A stretch of 64,000 nucleotides of DNA from Bidens hawaiensis (taxonomy: Eukaryota > Streptophyta > Magnoliopsida > Asterales > Asteraceae), in the NCBI GenBank assembly GCA_021521415.1, contig JAIQDT010000191.1, positions 2,356,001 to 2,420,000 on the forward strand, read 5' to 3'. A program made the translations under genes and the position numbers. Positions within the stretch are counted from its first letter, which is position 1. Every line of letters begins with the position of its first letter. This document shows, piece after piece, positions 45,867-56,337 of the stretch. The notes below the pieces were generated by a model. It ran no database searches and had not been told where the DNA came from. It worked only from the letters and a program-made list of their open reading frames with translations.

Positions 45867-47018
45867 CTAGTACTTTGGTTGCCCGAAGTCAGTTTGAGAA
45901 TGATTTCTGTAAGTTCTGAAAGGAAACCTTCTCGAGGATTGACTATGAGGCCATCCAAACTTTAGTGAATTAACTAAGTTATAATTGTTGGTTTGGTTGT
46001 TAACTGGGAAAAAGTTAGATCGATTTCTTTGAAATCTTGGATTAGACCAATGTCTGAAATTTGGTGTGTTCACATTCATACCATTATTATAATTAATATT
46101 CATTTTATTCTCAGTTTTCGGATGCCTCATACCTCTAACTTTTCTCTGGTTTAGAGGACAATCAGCAATAAGGTGTCCTACTTGATTACATCTGAAACAA
46201 CTTCTGTGTTCAACTCTCATCTTAACAGTTGTTGTAGAGATCGAGGTTGCATTACTACCCGTTTGTCTTACATATGGTGGGACGAACGAGTTTAGGGATG
46301 AATTCTTTTTATCTCCCACGTTTATATTCCTCCCACGTTTTAGTAACACTACCTCTTCTTTTATCTCACCCGATTTGGATGACTTGTCCGAATTTGATGA
46401 GAAAGAGCTAGGAACAGAAATCTTAACATTAGAAATTGGCTTACTTGTTTCGCTCTTATCAACTTCAGGTTCTTTAGTCGAAATTTTGACTGGAACTGTC
46501 TGACTAATCTCAACATCAGCAGACTTCTGATTACTAGGATTATAAGTATAGTTATTGTTATACGGTGGTGGAACTTCAGAAAATCCAATTCCCCCTTTGT
46601 CAACTGGGGAACGTTGGACACTTATGATGTGATCAAGCATTGCTGAAGAATTTCTAAATTGTTCAATTTTTCTGTTTAGTTCCACCACTTTTACCTGGTA
46701 ATCAGCTATCTGTTTATCTTGTTCAGCAATTAGTTTGGTTTTTTCTTCTAACACTTCATAACTAAGATCAATTACTTGTATTTTATCAGCTAGACTTGCT
46801 TTAAGACTTCTGATATCCTTTTCACTAGCTTTTATTTTTACCGAGTAACTGTTTTCTCTAGTTTTAGTGTAGTGATGATCTTCTTTTAACATTTTAATTT
46901 GTGCATCCAAACTAATAAACTGATCAGTTACTATTTTCAATTGTTCAGACAGATTTTCACATTGTATACAATGAGGTTCAGAACTTACCTCAGATAGCTG
47001 ATCGTTCACTTCTGCCAT
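45867..47018 (-). pseudogene. Copia-B gag extension with coiled coil and zinc knuckle
   Basis: 383 codons. Residues about 15-150 are heptad-like and predict a coiled coil (SEQLKIVTDQ, KIKASEKDIRSLKASLADK, EKTKLIAEQDKQIADYQ). A CCHC knuckle CFRCNQVGHLIADC follows near residue 275, then an Asn-rich tail. Large Gag with a coiled-coil extension is typical of Sireviruses, where it has been reported to bind dynein light chain. Two stops separate it from the protease ORF at 45791. Confidence 0.8.
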
Positions 47019-47039
47019 ATATGCTTGATTTTTTCCTGT

Positions 47040-48445
47040 CTACCTCTCACTTCGTCCCGTTTCGATGTTTACCAAGTTAGCCTGTTCGAACACTTCCTCA
47101 ACTTGTATATTCCAGTTGTATCCACCATTCTGTCTGGATACCATAGCCCTATTCTCACTACCTCCCCCATTCTGTTGTGCAGGCCTGTTCTGACTTCGTT
47201 CGACTCTCTCATTTGTACATTCCTTAGCAAAGTGACCATTCTGTTGACAGTTGTAACATCGAGCCTTTGATTTATCAAACCCTGGTCTTTCTCCAACGAA
47301 CTTTCTACCCGTTTTCTTCATGTATCTCTTTACCCTTCTTACTATCATAGCCATCTGCCACTGCAGATCCATCTCCTCCAAATCATCAGCATCAATCTGA
47401 TCATAGTATCCAAAGTTGCAGGGTCGACTATTTTACCTTTGATGTAGTTCTCATAAGATGCAATGAAGGATGCATAAAGAGCAAACTGTTGTTCAGCTAA
47501 TTTAACACTCATGGGCATCTGTGAGTAGTTGTAGCCCGGAACATTTGACGAGAAATTTCCTGTTGTGGCTTGAGGTTTTGAAGAATTACTACCTCCAGCT
47601 ACGAAACATACGTCACCATCCATATTGAGAGTCACATGACCATCACGAGTTGAGTTTGAGTTTGATTCTCCCTTTGAGTAGTAGGCAGAGGATTCTGATT
47701 TTGAACTTGAACTTGGAGTGACTTTCGCACCATACATTCCCGGATCCTGAACCTGATCAGTTGGTGTCTCCTTCTAAACCATGTTAAGTTCAAAATTTCG
47801 TAACTTATTGACTGCTGTTTCCAAATCAATATTGGCAAAGTCTTTATCCTCTCTCATCAAAACCGTGTACATTTCCCATTTCGGTGGAAGAGCATCAAGG
47901 AGTTTCTCTACTATCTCTTCTTCCTTGTATTCATTGGAGTAATTACTAAGTTCGGTCATCAAGTGATAATATCTGGTGATGATATCGTCAAGTGATTAAT
48001 TTTTCAAATACTTGAATACAGAGAATTGTGTTTTTAGTAGCTTTGTCTTGGAGGCACGTATCCCCACATTACCTTCAAATCGATTTTCTAGTGCTTCCCA
48101 TAGCTCTCTAGCAGTTTTGTACTTCTTGAAGTTATGAAGAATCTCTTATGGAAGAGCCATGGTTATTGCTGCATGAGCTTTACTCTCTGCCTCATACATT
48201 TTCTTTTCCTCCTCTTCCATCTTACTGTACTTCTTAATTTGATCACCACATTCAAACAAGGATGTTGGTGGAATGTATCCATCTTGAATGCAAACCCACA
48301 TCTTAGCGTCTTGATACTTCACGTACTGTTCAAACCGATCTTTCCATGCAACGAAATCGGTACCCTTAAGCATTTTTGGAGCCTTAGTAGCTGAACCGGC
48401 TTCAACCTCCATTTTTACCAGTTCTGTAATGTTTATTGAACTCAT
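47040..48445 (-). pseudogene. Copia-B gag, capsid part
   Basis: Start ATG 48445-48443 (MSSINITELVK). Copia gag motifs: LKGTDFVAWKDRFEQYV, TARELWEALENRFEG, then a capsid helix region with LLDALPPKWEMY, and a knuckle CYNCQQNGHFAKEC near 47260. Broken by stops near 48146, 47998 and 47774 and a frameshift near 47350-47400. The Met before the one chosen (48475) lies in the leader and is not conserved in character. Confidence 0.82.
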
Positions 48446-48499
48446 AGTTGAAAGAAACACGACTCGAAATAACAAGAAAGTATTTAATATTTAAACAGT

Positions 48500-48715
48500 G
48501 ACCAGACAGCGAAGTTGTGACAACTTCGCTTGTTAACTTCGCCTGATCCTAACTACGCTTGTATTCAACTTCGCTTATACTCAATTTCGCTTGACAACTT
48601 AACTTCGCTTCAACCTCCTAACTTCGCTTCTTACAACTTCGCCTGCTCTTAACTTCGCCTTCTCTATAACTTCGCTTAAACCCTACAAACAGTGACGGCA
48701 ATTTCGCCTGATGAA
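48500..48715. repeat. inverted-repeat cluster in the Copia-B leader
   Basis: GCGAAGTT/AACTTCGC words in both orientations, at least eight, between the primer site and gag. Same word as in the LTR and before ORF3. Confidence 0.85.
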
Positions 48716-48906
48716 CACAAGGTTTTTGCAGGTTTTAATTGGACGTATTGCGAGATATGCGAGGGCGTAATGGGTTATATTTGATGGTGGGAGATGGGTA
48801 AGACACAAAAACTAGGTATTTCAACGTAAACTCGTTCCGCGAATAGTCAAATGGAATGGTCTTAACACCCGTGTGATAATCCCGAACCACACAATCACGA
48901 GCAAAA

Positions 48907-48918
48907 GCTCTGATACCA
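48907..48918 (-). other. primer binding site, Copia-B
   Basis: TGGTATCAGAGC on the minus strand, two bases inside the 5' LTR; initiator Met-tRNA type. Confidence 0.92.
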
Positions 48919-48920
48919 AT

Positions 48921-49337
48921 TGTAGGTTCCCAGCCGGATCTACACAGGAGTATCTCGTAACACGAGGGTGCGGAATCCCCACGTAATACGATACGAGCGT
49001 AAGATATATAATACTTTGAGACGATACACAAACACACGTTACAATACTAATAAACACGTTGTATTGCAATTCTTCAACACGTGATCTCGAATATCACTTA
49101 CACGTACTACCCAAAAAAAACCTTTTTTTCTAAACAAGCCGAAGTTAGGCATATATAGTCCTCGAAAACTTCGCCTAACAGACTAGGCGAAGTTGTCTTA
49201 ACTTCGCTTGTCTACAAGTTCGCCTACATCAGGCGAACCTGTGTGACACCATATCTAAAACCAAAACAACCAATCTAACACGATTACAGACACATACAAA
49301 ACACTAGATACTGAACTACTGACATTATGCACCAACA
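48921..49337 (-). repeat. Copia-B 5' LTR (417 bp)
   Basis: Intact TG...CA ends. TATA box (CTATATATGCC on the minus strand, near 49149-49159) with GGCGAAGTT palindromes directly upstream (49165-49240). Confidence 0.92.
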
Positions 49338-49342
49338 CTTAT

Positions 49343-50130
49343 AAGCCACTTCACCTACACGATCTATAATCTTAAACGGTCCAATGTACCTCGGACTCAA
49401 CTTCCCCCTCTTTCTAAAAAGGATAATTCCTTTCCAAGGAGAGACCTTAAGCATCACATTGTCACCAACGTTGAACTCAATCGGTCGTCGCCGCTTATCA
49501 GCGTAAGACTTTTGTTTGTCTTGAGCAACTTTCATTCTTGCCTTAATCTGATCGAACTTTGAAGATGTTTCTTGAACTCTTCCAAACTTCCCATCTCCTT
49601 TTGACCAATCTCTCCCCAACATACCGGGGTTCTACATCGTTTACCGTAAAGCAAATCAAACGGTGGCATACCAATACTTGAATGGTAGTTGTTGTTATAG
49701 GAGAACTCTGCCAGATGCAGATGATCATCCCAACTCCCACCAAAATCTAAAACACAAGCACGTAGCATATCCTCAAGGGTTTGATTGTCCTTTCAGACTG
49801 TCCATCGGTTTGAGGATGATACGCCGTACCGATGTTCAATCTCGTTCCCATAGCTTCATGGAACTTCTTCCAAAATCTCGAAGTAAACCGAGTATCTCTA
49901 TCGGACACGATCGAAAACGGTACTCCATGCTTAGACACAACCTCTTTTATGAACAAATTTTCTAACATTTCTGACGAGATGGCCTCTCATATGGGCAGAA
50001 AGTGAGCACTTTTGGTCAGATGGTCCACTATCACCCAGATGGTATCATAATGCTTAGCTGTACGGGGCAGCTTAGTTATGAAATCCATGGTGATGTGTTC
50101 CCATTTCCACTCTGGTATCTCTAGGCTGCA
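49343..50130 (-). pseudogene. Gyp2 integrase, C-terminal two-thirds
   Basis: Pieces in three frames. The DDE core shows [13 protein letters not shown] and [12 protein letters not shown]. Next come DFGGSWDDHLHLAEFSYNN and YGKRCRTPVCW. The C-terminal region has KVSPWKGI and LSPRYIGPF. Frameshifts near 50110, 49770 and 49600, and a stop near 49969. The last part of the protein lies at 36593-36885 beyond Copia-B. Confidence 0.88.
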
Positions 50131-52729
50131 TCTTTCCGTAAGGTTTCTGGTGCTCTGCTTTGACTTGTAAACAAGTTAAGCACTTACTGACATAACCTAC
50201 TACATCATTCTTCATTCCCGGCCACCAGTAGTCTCTTTTAAAATCTTGGTACATCTTAGTAGCTCCTGGATGAATCGAATATCTTGACTTATGAGCTTCA
50301 TCTAAGATTCGACCTCTGAGATCTCCATGGAGTGGAATCCACATACGGTCAAACCTAGTCTTAACACCATGAGTGTTTTCCATAAACTCGTCTTTCTGAC
50401 CGAAAATCCTTTCTTTCTTCACTAGCCCTTCATCTACCAACACTTCCGACTGTACTTTGATGATTTCATCAAACAGACTTGAATTCATAATCAACTGATA
50501 TGACTTCACTGTTGCAATGACTTCCTCGTTGTTACGACTTAGCACGTCGGCGAACACATTAGCTTTACCAGGATAGTATTTGATGTCACAGTCGTAATCC
50601 TTTATCAATTCTAACCACCTCCTCTGTCTCATGTTCAGCTCTTTCTGCTCGAAGAAGTACTTTAAACTTTTATGATCCGTATAAATAGTACACTTAGTAC
50701 CATACAGGTAATGCTTCCATATCTTTAAGGCATGCATTACTGCTGCTAGCTCTAAATCATGCGTCGGATAAGTACTCTCATGGACTTTCAACTGTCTAGA
50801 CGCGTAAGCTATTACCTTTCCTCGTTGCATCAGGACGCAACCTAACCCACGATGCGAAGCATCAGTACAAACAACCAAATCCTCGTCACCATCGGGTAAA
50901 GCAAGGATTGGAGCTTGCGTGAGGTTCTTCTTTAACTTCTGAAAAGCCTCTTCTTGAAACTTACCCCAACTAAACACTATCGACTTTCGGGTCATACCGG
51001 TCAACGGTGCAGCTATCTTGGAGAAACCTTCGATGAATCTCCTATAGTTGCCAGCTAACCCTAGGAAGCTTCGTATATCAGTCGGATTCTGTGGAGTCTT
51101 CCAATTTGTTATCGCTTCAATCTTAGTTGGGTCAACGGTAATCCCTAGAGGATTAATCACGTGACCTAGAAATTGAACTTCTCGCAACCAGAACGCGCAT
51201 TTCAAAAAATTAGCATACATTTTCTCTTCCTTCAGAGTCTCCAATACCTCCTTCAGATGCTCAACATGATCAGACTTGCTCCTTGAATAAATCAATATAT
51301 CGTCGATGAAGACAATAACCGACTTATCCAACATTGGCCGACACACCCTATTCATCATGTCCATAAATGCTGCAGGAACATTGGTTAGACCGAATGACAT
51401 TATGAGGAAATCGTAGTGTCCATACCGCGTTCGGAACGTTGTCTTAGGGATGTCTGCCTCCTTCACCTTCAATTGATGATAGCCTGATCTAAGATGTATT
51501 CGTGAGAACCAACTTGAACCTTGAAGTTGGTTGAACAGATCATCAATCCTTGGCAAAGGATATCTATTCTTTACCGTAATCTTATTCAACTCGCGATAGT
51601 CTATGCACATTCTCATGCTTCCATCCTTCTTCTTCACGAATAACACTAGGGGGCCCCATTGGGAAACACTTGGTCTAATAAAACCCTTGTCGAGGAGTTC
51701 TTGCAATTGGGACATCAGTTCTTTCATCTCGGATGGTGCTAGACGGTAAGGCACTTTCGCGACGGGCTGGGCTCCTGGTACTAAATCTATCCGGAATTCT
51801 ATCTCTCGCTCCGGTGGCAACCCCGGAAGATCCTCTAGGAATACTTCTGGGTAGTCGCGCACAATAGGAACATCTTTCATTTCTTTTGTCTCGGCCGTAG
51901 CGTTGACAACATACGCCAGGTAGGCACCGCACCCTCGCCTTAACAAACCCTCGGTTTTTATCATCGAAATGACATTAAGCCCGTAACTTTCTTTATCACC
52001 ATAAACCGTCACCGCACTACCATCCAAGGACTTTAACCTTATTATCCTACTCTTACACACTATCTGAGCTTCGTACTCAGGCAACCAATCCATTCCCAAA
52101 ACCACATCGAACCCTCCTAAGGTTATAACATACAATGTAACAGTGAACTCATGTCCCTCTAACTCTATCTTACAGTCCTTAACCATTCTCATTATTTTAA
52201 CCGAGGCGTCACTAGCGGTTTCTACTATAAAAGTTCCTGACACACGGCAACATTTCATTTTAGCTAGTTTACTAAATGACGTGGCTATGAAACTTTTGTT
52301 CGCACCTGAATCGAATAATACTGAAGCGGATATACCGTTTACTAGAAACGTACCTGTGACAACATCTGGAATCTGCTTGGCTTGTTCCTGGGTTAACATG
52401 TAAGCTCTGGTCCTCGGCCTAGTCTGATCAGCATCATTCTTTCCACTACCTCCAGCTCCACCATCAATACACTCCTTAGCAAAATGGCCCGGATTACCGC
52501 ATTTGTAACATGCGGGTTTTGCAGTACAATCGGGAGCATAATGCCCCACCTTTCCACACTTATAACAGGCATTCGATCCCAGCCTGCATTCCTCTCCGTG
52601 AGCCTTACCACACTTATGACAAACGTCAGATCCTTTACCCCACTTGCACTCACCACCGTGCAGTTTACCACACGTCTTGCACGATCTCTTCTCCCACACC
52701 TTCTGCTTCTTATCCTTGGAGTTCCACAA
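50072..52729 (-). pseudogene. Gyp2 pol: zinc knuckles, protease, RT, RNase H, integrase start
   Basis: 885 open codons. Four Cys/His boxes: [38 protein letters not shown] and [14 protein letters not shown]; the first two are of the shorter CX2CX3HX3C form. Protease [12 protein letters not shown] with [20 protein letters not shown] and catalytic FIDDILIYS. RNase [12 protein letters not shown]. Integrase zinc domain [15 protein letters not shown]...CLTCLQVK. The 52730 stop separates it from gag, and a frameshift near 50110 from the integrase core. Confidence 0.92.
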
Positions 52730-53686
52730 CTAAGTACCGAGTCGTTTGACAGGATTTACCCACTTCTTATCTTTCTTCTCTTTTTCCACCACAACATCAT
52801 CCGTAGCCAGGTCTGCATAAACCATCTCTGCGAGCTCGATAGCAGAGTCAAAGGTGGCATGTTTACTTGTCCTGACTAGCGTGCGGACTCTCTGTGGCAA
52901 TCCTCTCACATAGCACTTGATCCTTTTAGCCTCAGTGTTAACCATATCAGGTACCAACCTACACATTCGGTTGAACTCGGTGGTATACTCACGATGGGTC
53001 ATCGTTCCGGCTTTCAGGTTCAGAAACTTCATCTCCGCCCTCTCAACTTCTGCGTCAGCACAGAACCTCTTCATTACCAGCTCTTTCAGATCCTCCCACC
53101 TCAGGGCCTTAATCTCATCCCGGGTCTTTTTCTGCTCCACACTTTCCCACCAACACATCGTCACCTCCTCAAACGATTGGGTGGCATAACCGACAGCTTG
53201 GTCGGGACGGCACTCGCTGATTCGGATAATTTTATCCATGGCAGTTATCCATTGAAGAGTAGCGATTGCGTCTCCCAAACCAGTCAGTTTTGGTGGGTCA
53301 CAACCTTTGAAGGACTTATAGTTGCACCCACCTCGGCCCCTCTTTCAATCATAAGCCTTCACAGACCTCACTACGCTCGAAGCCTCCCTCTCTCCTTCAT
53401 CATCTTTCCTACCATCTCCTTCCATCCTTTCAGCAGTTCTTTCACGGTCTCCAGCAGACCTCTCCGGGTTCATGTTCTTCACAGCTGTGGCTACTGCTTG
53501 GACAATAGCTGCTTGGATTAAGGGATCGAGTTGAACCCCTTCGTTGTTTTCAGGGTTTCTTCTAGCTGCGCTTCCTTCAGCTTTGGTGTTGGAAGCTGTT
53601 TCTACCGAAGGTTGTTGGACGCGACGAGGCCTGCCACGACGTCCAGTGCGCCCCCCTGCTCCAACAACTGCCCTAGATCCAGCCAT
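52730..53686 (-). pseudogene. Gyp2 gag
   Basis: Start ATG at 53686 with an Ala/Gly/Arg-rich N-terminus (MAGSRAVVGAGGRTGRRGR). A stop near 53345 is followed by the capsid region (ATLQWITAMDKIIR, QSFEEVTMCWWE, WEDLKELVMKRFC, YTTEFNRMCRLVPD, YVRGLPQRVRTLV). The usual gypsy gag-pol single frame is broken again at 52730. Confidence 0.88.
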
Positions 53687-54084
53687 CGTATTCTGGAAAG
53701 GAAAACAAAAACGTCATCACTCAAGGAACCATTTAGTACAAGGATAGTAAGGCTAACAGGTAATAACAGTGGCTAGCTGTGATTAGCTGATCACGTTACT
53801 TTCCGTGTCCTATACACTTCCCTTTATGAGTCTATTTGTGATGGTTCTACTCTAAACAATTAATCAATCAAACAATCAAATAATCCTATCCCTAACATTC
53901 ACATATCCTTTCTTTAGCAATTAAACTAACATTAACATACATACTTAACCATACACTTTACCTTTAATGAGCTTGCTTGAGTGACACATGGCTACCTTGA
54001 ACTGGCATCTTCGTTCTTTCCTTTCTTAAATCCCATTCTCTGTTCGAGTCTAAGCACTTAGGATGCTTAAATCTCTCGAACTTT
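53687..54084 (-). other. Gyp2 untranslated leader
   Basis: About 400 bases between primer site and gag start, no ORF, A/T-rich. Expected place for packaging signals; I see no clear structure. Confidence 0.5.
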
Positions 54085-54096
54085 GCTCTGATACCA
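54085..54096 (-). other. primer binding site, Gyp2
   Basis: TGGTATCAGAGC on the minus strand, three bases inside the 5' LTR; initiator Met-tRNA type. Confidence 0.92.
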
Positions 54097-54099
54097 ACT

Positions 54100-56337
54100 T
54101 GTAAGGCCCCGTTACCGGTGCCCTACATTTGGTGTCGGATTTATTCATAAACACAGTTCTAAATATCATAGTTAATTAAAACTTTCGCAGAATAATATAA
54201 AACATCAACAATCATTACAAACATTCATCATCTTGTCTTTAAAACATAACTTAAACATGTCTGTTAGTTCAAAATATAACAAATAGATCTTCAGATGCCA
54301 GCTTCTTTATTCTACCGCCATGTGTCCCCGCTCAAGCCAGCTGTCTCACTCTACTCACCTGTGTGCATACTAAAAGTCAGCTACGCTGAGTGAGTTCTAT
54401 TTAATCACATAACATACAATACGTACACTTACCTTCCATTATGCATCCGAAGACACATAATAATTACGTTACTATTTTACTTTCATTACATAAGTTCATG
54501 CATACATACATACATACATACATACATACATACTTTATTACTTTCATACTATATATTTACAGTCCATTCTATCTCAGATATTATTAGGGTCTGATCCCTT
54601 CCTTTTCTATCTCAGATATTATTAGGGACTGATCCCTCTTTCCTTTGTTTATCTCAGATATTATTAGGGTCTGATCCCTTTCTTGTCTAACTCAGATATT
54701 ATTAGGGTCTGATCCCTCTTTACTTCTCTATCTCAGATATAATTAGGGTCTGATCCCTTTCTTCTCTATCTCAGATATTATTAGGGTCTGATCTCTTACT
54801 TCTTCATCTTCGTACATTCCATCTTTACGTACTCGTAACATACATAACATTCTTTACTCTTTCATACACATTCATACATACATCTATCATACACACCCAT
54901 CTATCATATACATACCTCCCTTGTCAATACGTGCAATATTTGAAGATCGTTCACGTACCGACAAGCTTTCGATCACATTCAAGATATACATAATCAACAT
55001 ATCAATCAAACATGGCATACACTTACCATTTAAGGTAAGTATATTAACTATCACATCGAGTATGCACACAGCCCCGAAAACATAACAAAGAAATGGGGCT
55101 AGAAACTCACCTGGATGCGGTTATGTTCTCCGTTAATAGTTAATCCCTTCTTGAGCTGTGCACGGCTAACTGTATAATATTTACATGTATCAATTAACTA
55201 TTACTACTCATATCGTATTTCTATCTTTATATAACCCACAACGAACGGGGGTCTAGGGGCAGCGCCCCTGGCAGCGGGGTCTAGGGGTGGCAGCCCCTAG
55301 TAGGGTCCCCCTGGCTGGGGTCTTAACACATTTTCCATTAGGATTTTAAACTATTATTTAATTCGCTAACCAATTCGTTATGACGATTTAAGCCTAATTC
55401 GTTAGCTAATTCGTCCTCCTGATTCGTTATCTTTAGATACCTTGATTCGTTCTCTGGCTCGTTACCTGATCATAACGAATTAGGTAGCTAATTCGTTATC
55501 TCAATTTAGCGAATAGTTGAGCTAATTCGTTATCAGGATATAACGAATGGACAAGCTAATTCGTTAACAGATGGTTGAGCAAATTCGTTAACTCAGCTTA
55601 GCGAATTGCATTAGTCTTATCCAGACTTTGACTCAAGGGTCAAAGTCAAAATCGCCAAGAACATCACACAGTCAACATCAACGGATTCAGCCATTTATCC
55701 TCAAATCTCAACCAAATGACACGGGTTTGGTATCAACAGATTCGTAATACCAGCGCATATAAACCCCAATCAACGAAACATCCAAAAATCACGTTTTACA
55801 CAGTCCGATTTGTTTGTTTATAACCCGGGTCTTTACACTAATGATTAACCCATCAATTGATTTTGGATTTCACTAAAAATTAGCTCGTTTGATTCGTTTC
55901 TATCATATGTATACAGATCTAAGATCATCTAAATGAATCCGAACCTAAATGAACAATTTCTAGTTATAAACGTACCTTAGACGAGTCGAACTACCAACAT
56001 GAGCTGGTCTTTTATGTTGTTTTGGTTCTTCACAACGAACTAGCACCAACAAGCTCGGGTTTTCACCTTCGGATCTTGGTTCGGGTTATAGGATAGTGTT
56101 TTTGTGTGTTTTCAAGGTGTAGGCTATGGTGTAGAGATGGATAAAATGGAAAGGATTAGGGTTTAAGGGGTATTTATACTCCCTTAAGCCCATGGACCTA
56201 AGGCCTATTCCATCTTTTATTCTATATTCTAAAGTCCAAGCCCAACCATGTACAGTTTATTATCTAAACCAATAAACGATACGATATAAAATAAACGACA
56301 TTTATTTTATTATTATAATTAAAAGTAGGATGTTACA
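54100..56337 (-). repeat. Gyp2 5' LTR (2238 bp)
   Basis: Complete LTR. Minus-strand order: site II-like palindrome (56188-56210), TATA (56171-56180), donor AAG|GTACGT near 55975, ATAACGAAT repeats (55362-55612), GC hairpins (55245-55321), CAG|GTGAGT at 55111/55110, tandem array (54568-54803), and CTGAC plus CAG|GTGAGT at 54359/54358. Differs from the 3' LTR at scattered sites and in one GC-hairpin unit. Confidence 0.92.
54568..54803. repeat. tandem repeat in Gyp2 5' LTR, six ~36-bp units
   Basis: Partner of 25588-25812. AGGG-N6-CCCT arms occur in most units. Lies between the GTGAGT donor and the CAG acceptor of the candidate LTR intron (55110-54359). Confidence 0.85.

Larger units (their letters stand above)
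36886..49337 (-). mobile_element. Copia-B: near-complete Sirevirus-like copia element (12.45 kb, TSD cttat)
   Basis: LTRs at 36886-37302 and 48921-49337 (417 bp each, about ten differences by eye), TSD cttat at 36881-36885 and 49338-49342, primer site 48907-48918, polypurine tract 37303-37315. Order in sense: leader, large gag with zinc knuckles and coiled coil, protease, integrase, RT, RNase H, a 2.2-kb spacer, ORF3, 3' LTR. The long gag and the extra gene after pol are Sirevirus traits. Several stops and frameshifts make it defective. It sits in the pol of Gyp2. Confidence 0.93.
25126..56337 (-). mobile_element. Gyp2: Ty3/gypsy chromovirus-like element carrying two nested insertions
   Basis: Minus-strand element with the 5' LTR at 54100-56337 and the 3' LTR at 25126-27228 plus 36401-36549. 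Between them are a primer site (54085-54096), gag, pol and a purine tract (36550-36563). Without Gyp1 and Copia-B and their 5-bp TSD copies it is about 9.6 kb. Flanks are gggat (25121-25125) and ggtat (56338-56342), a 5-bp TSD with one change. It is inserted in Copia-C ORF3. The coding region has several stops and frameshifts. Confidence 0.88.
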
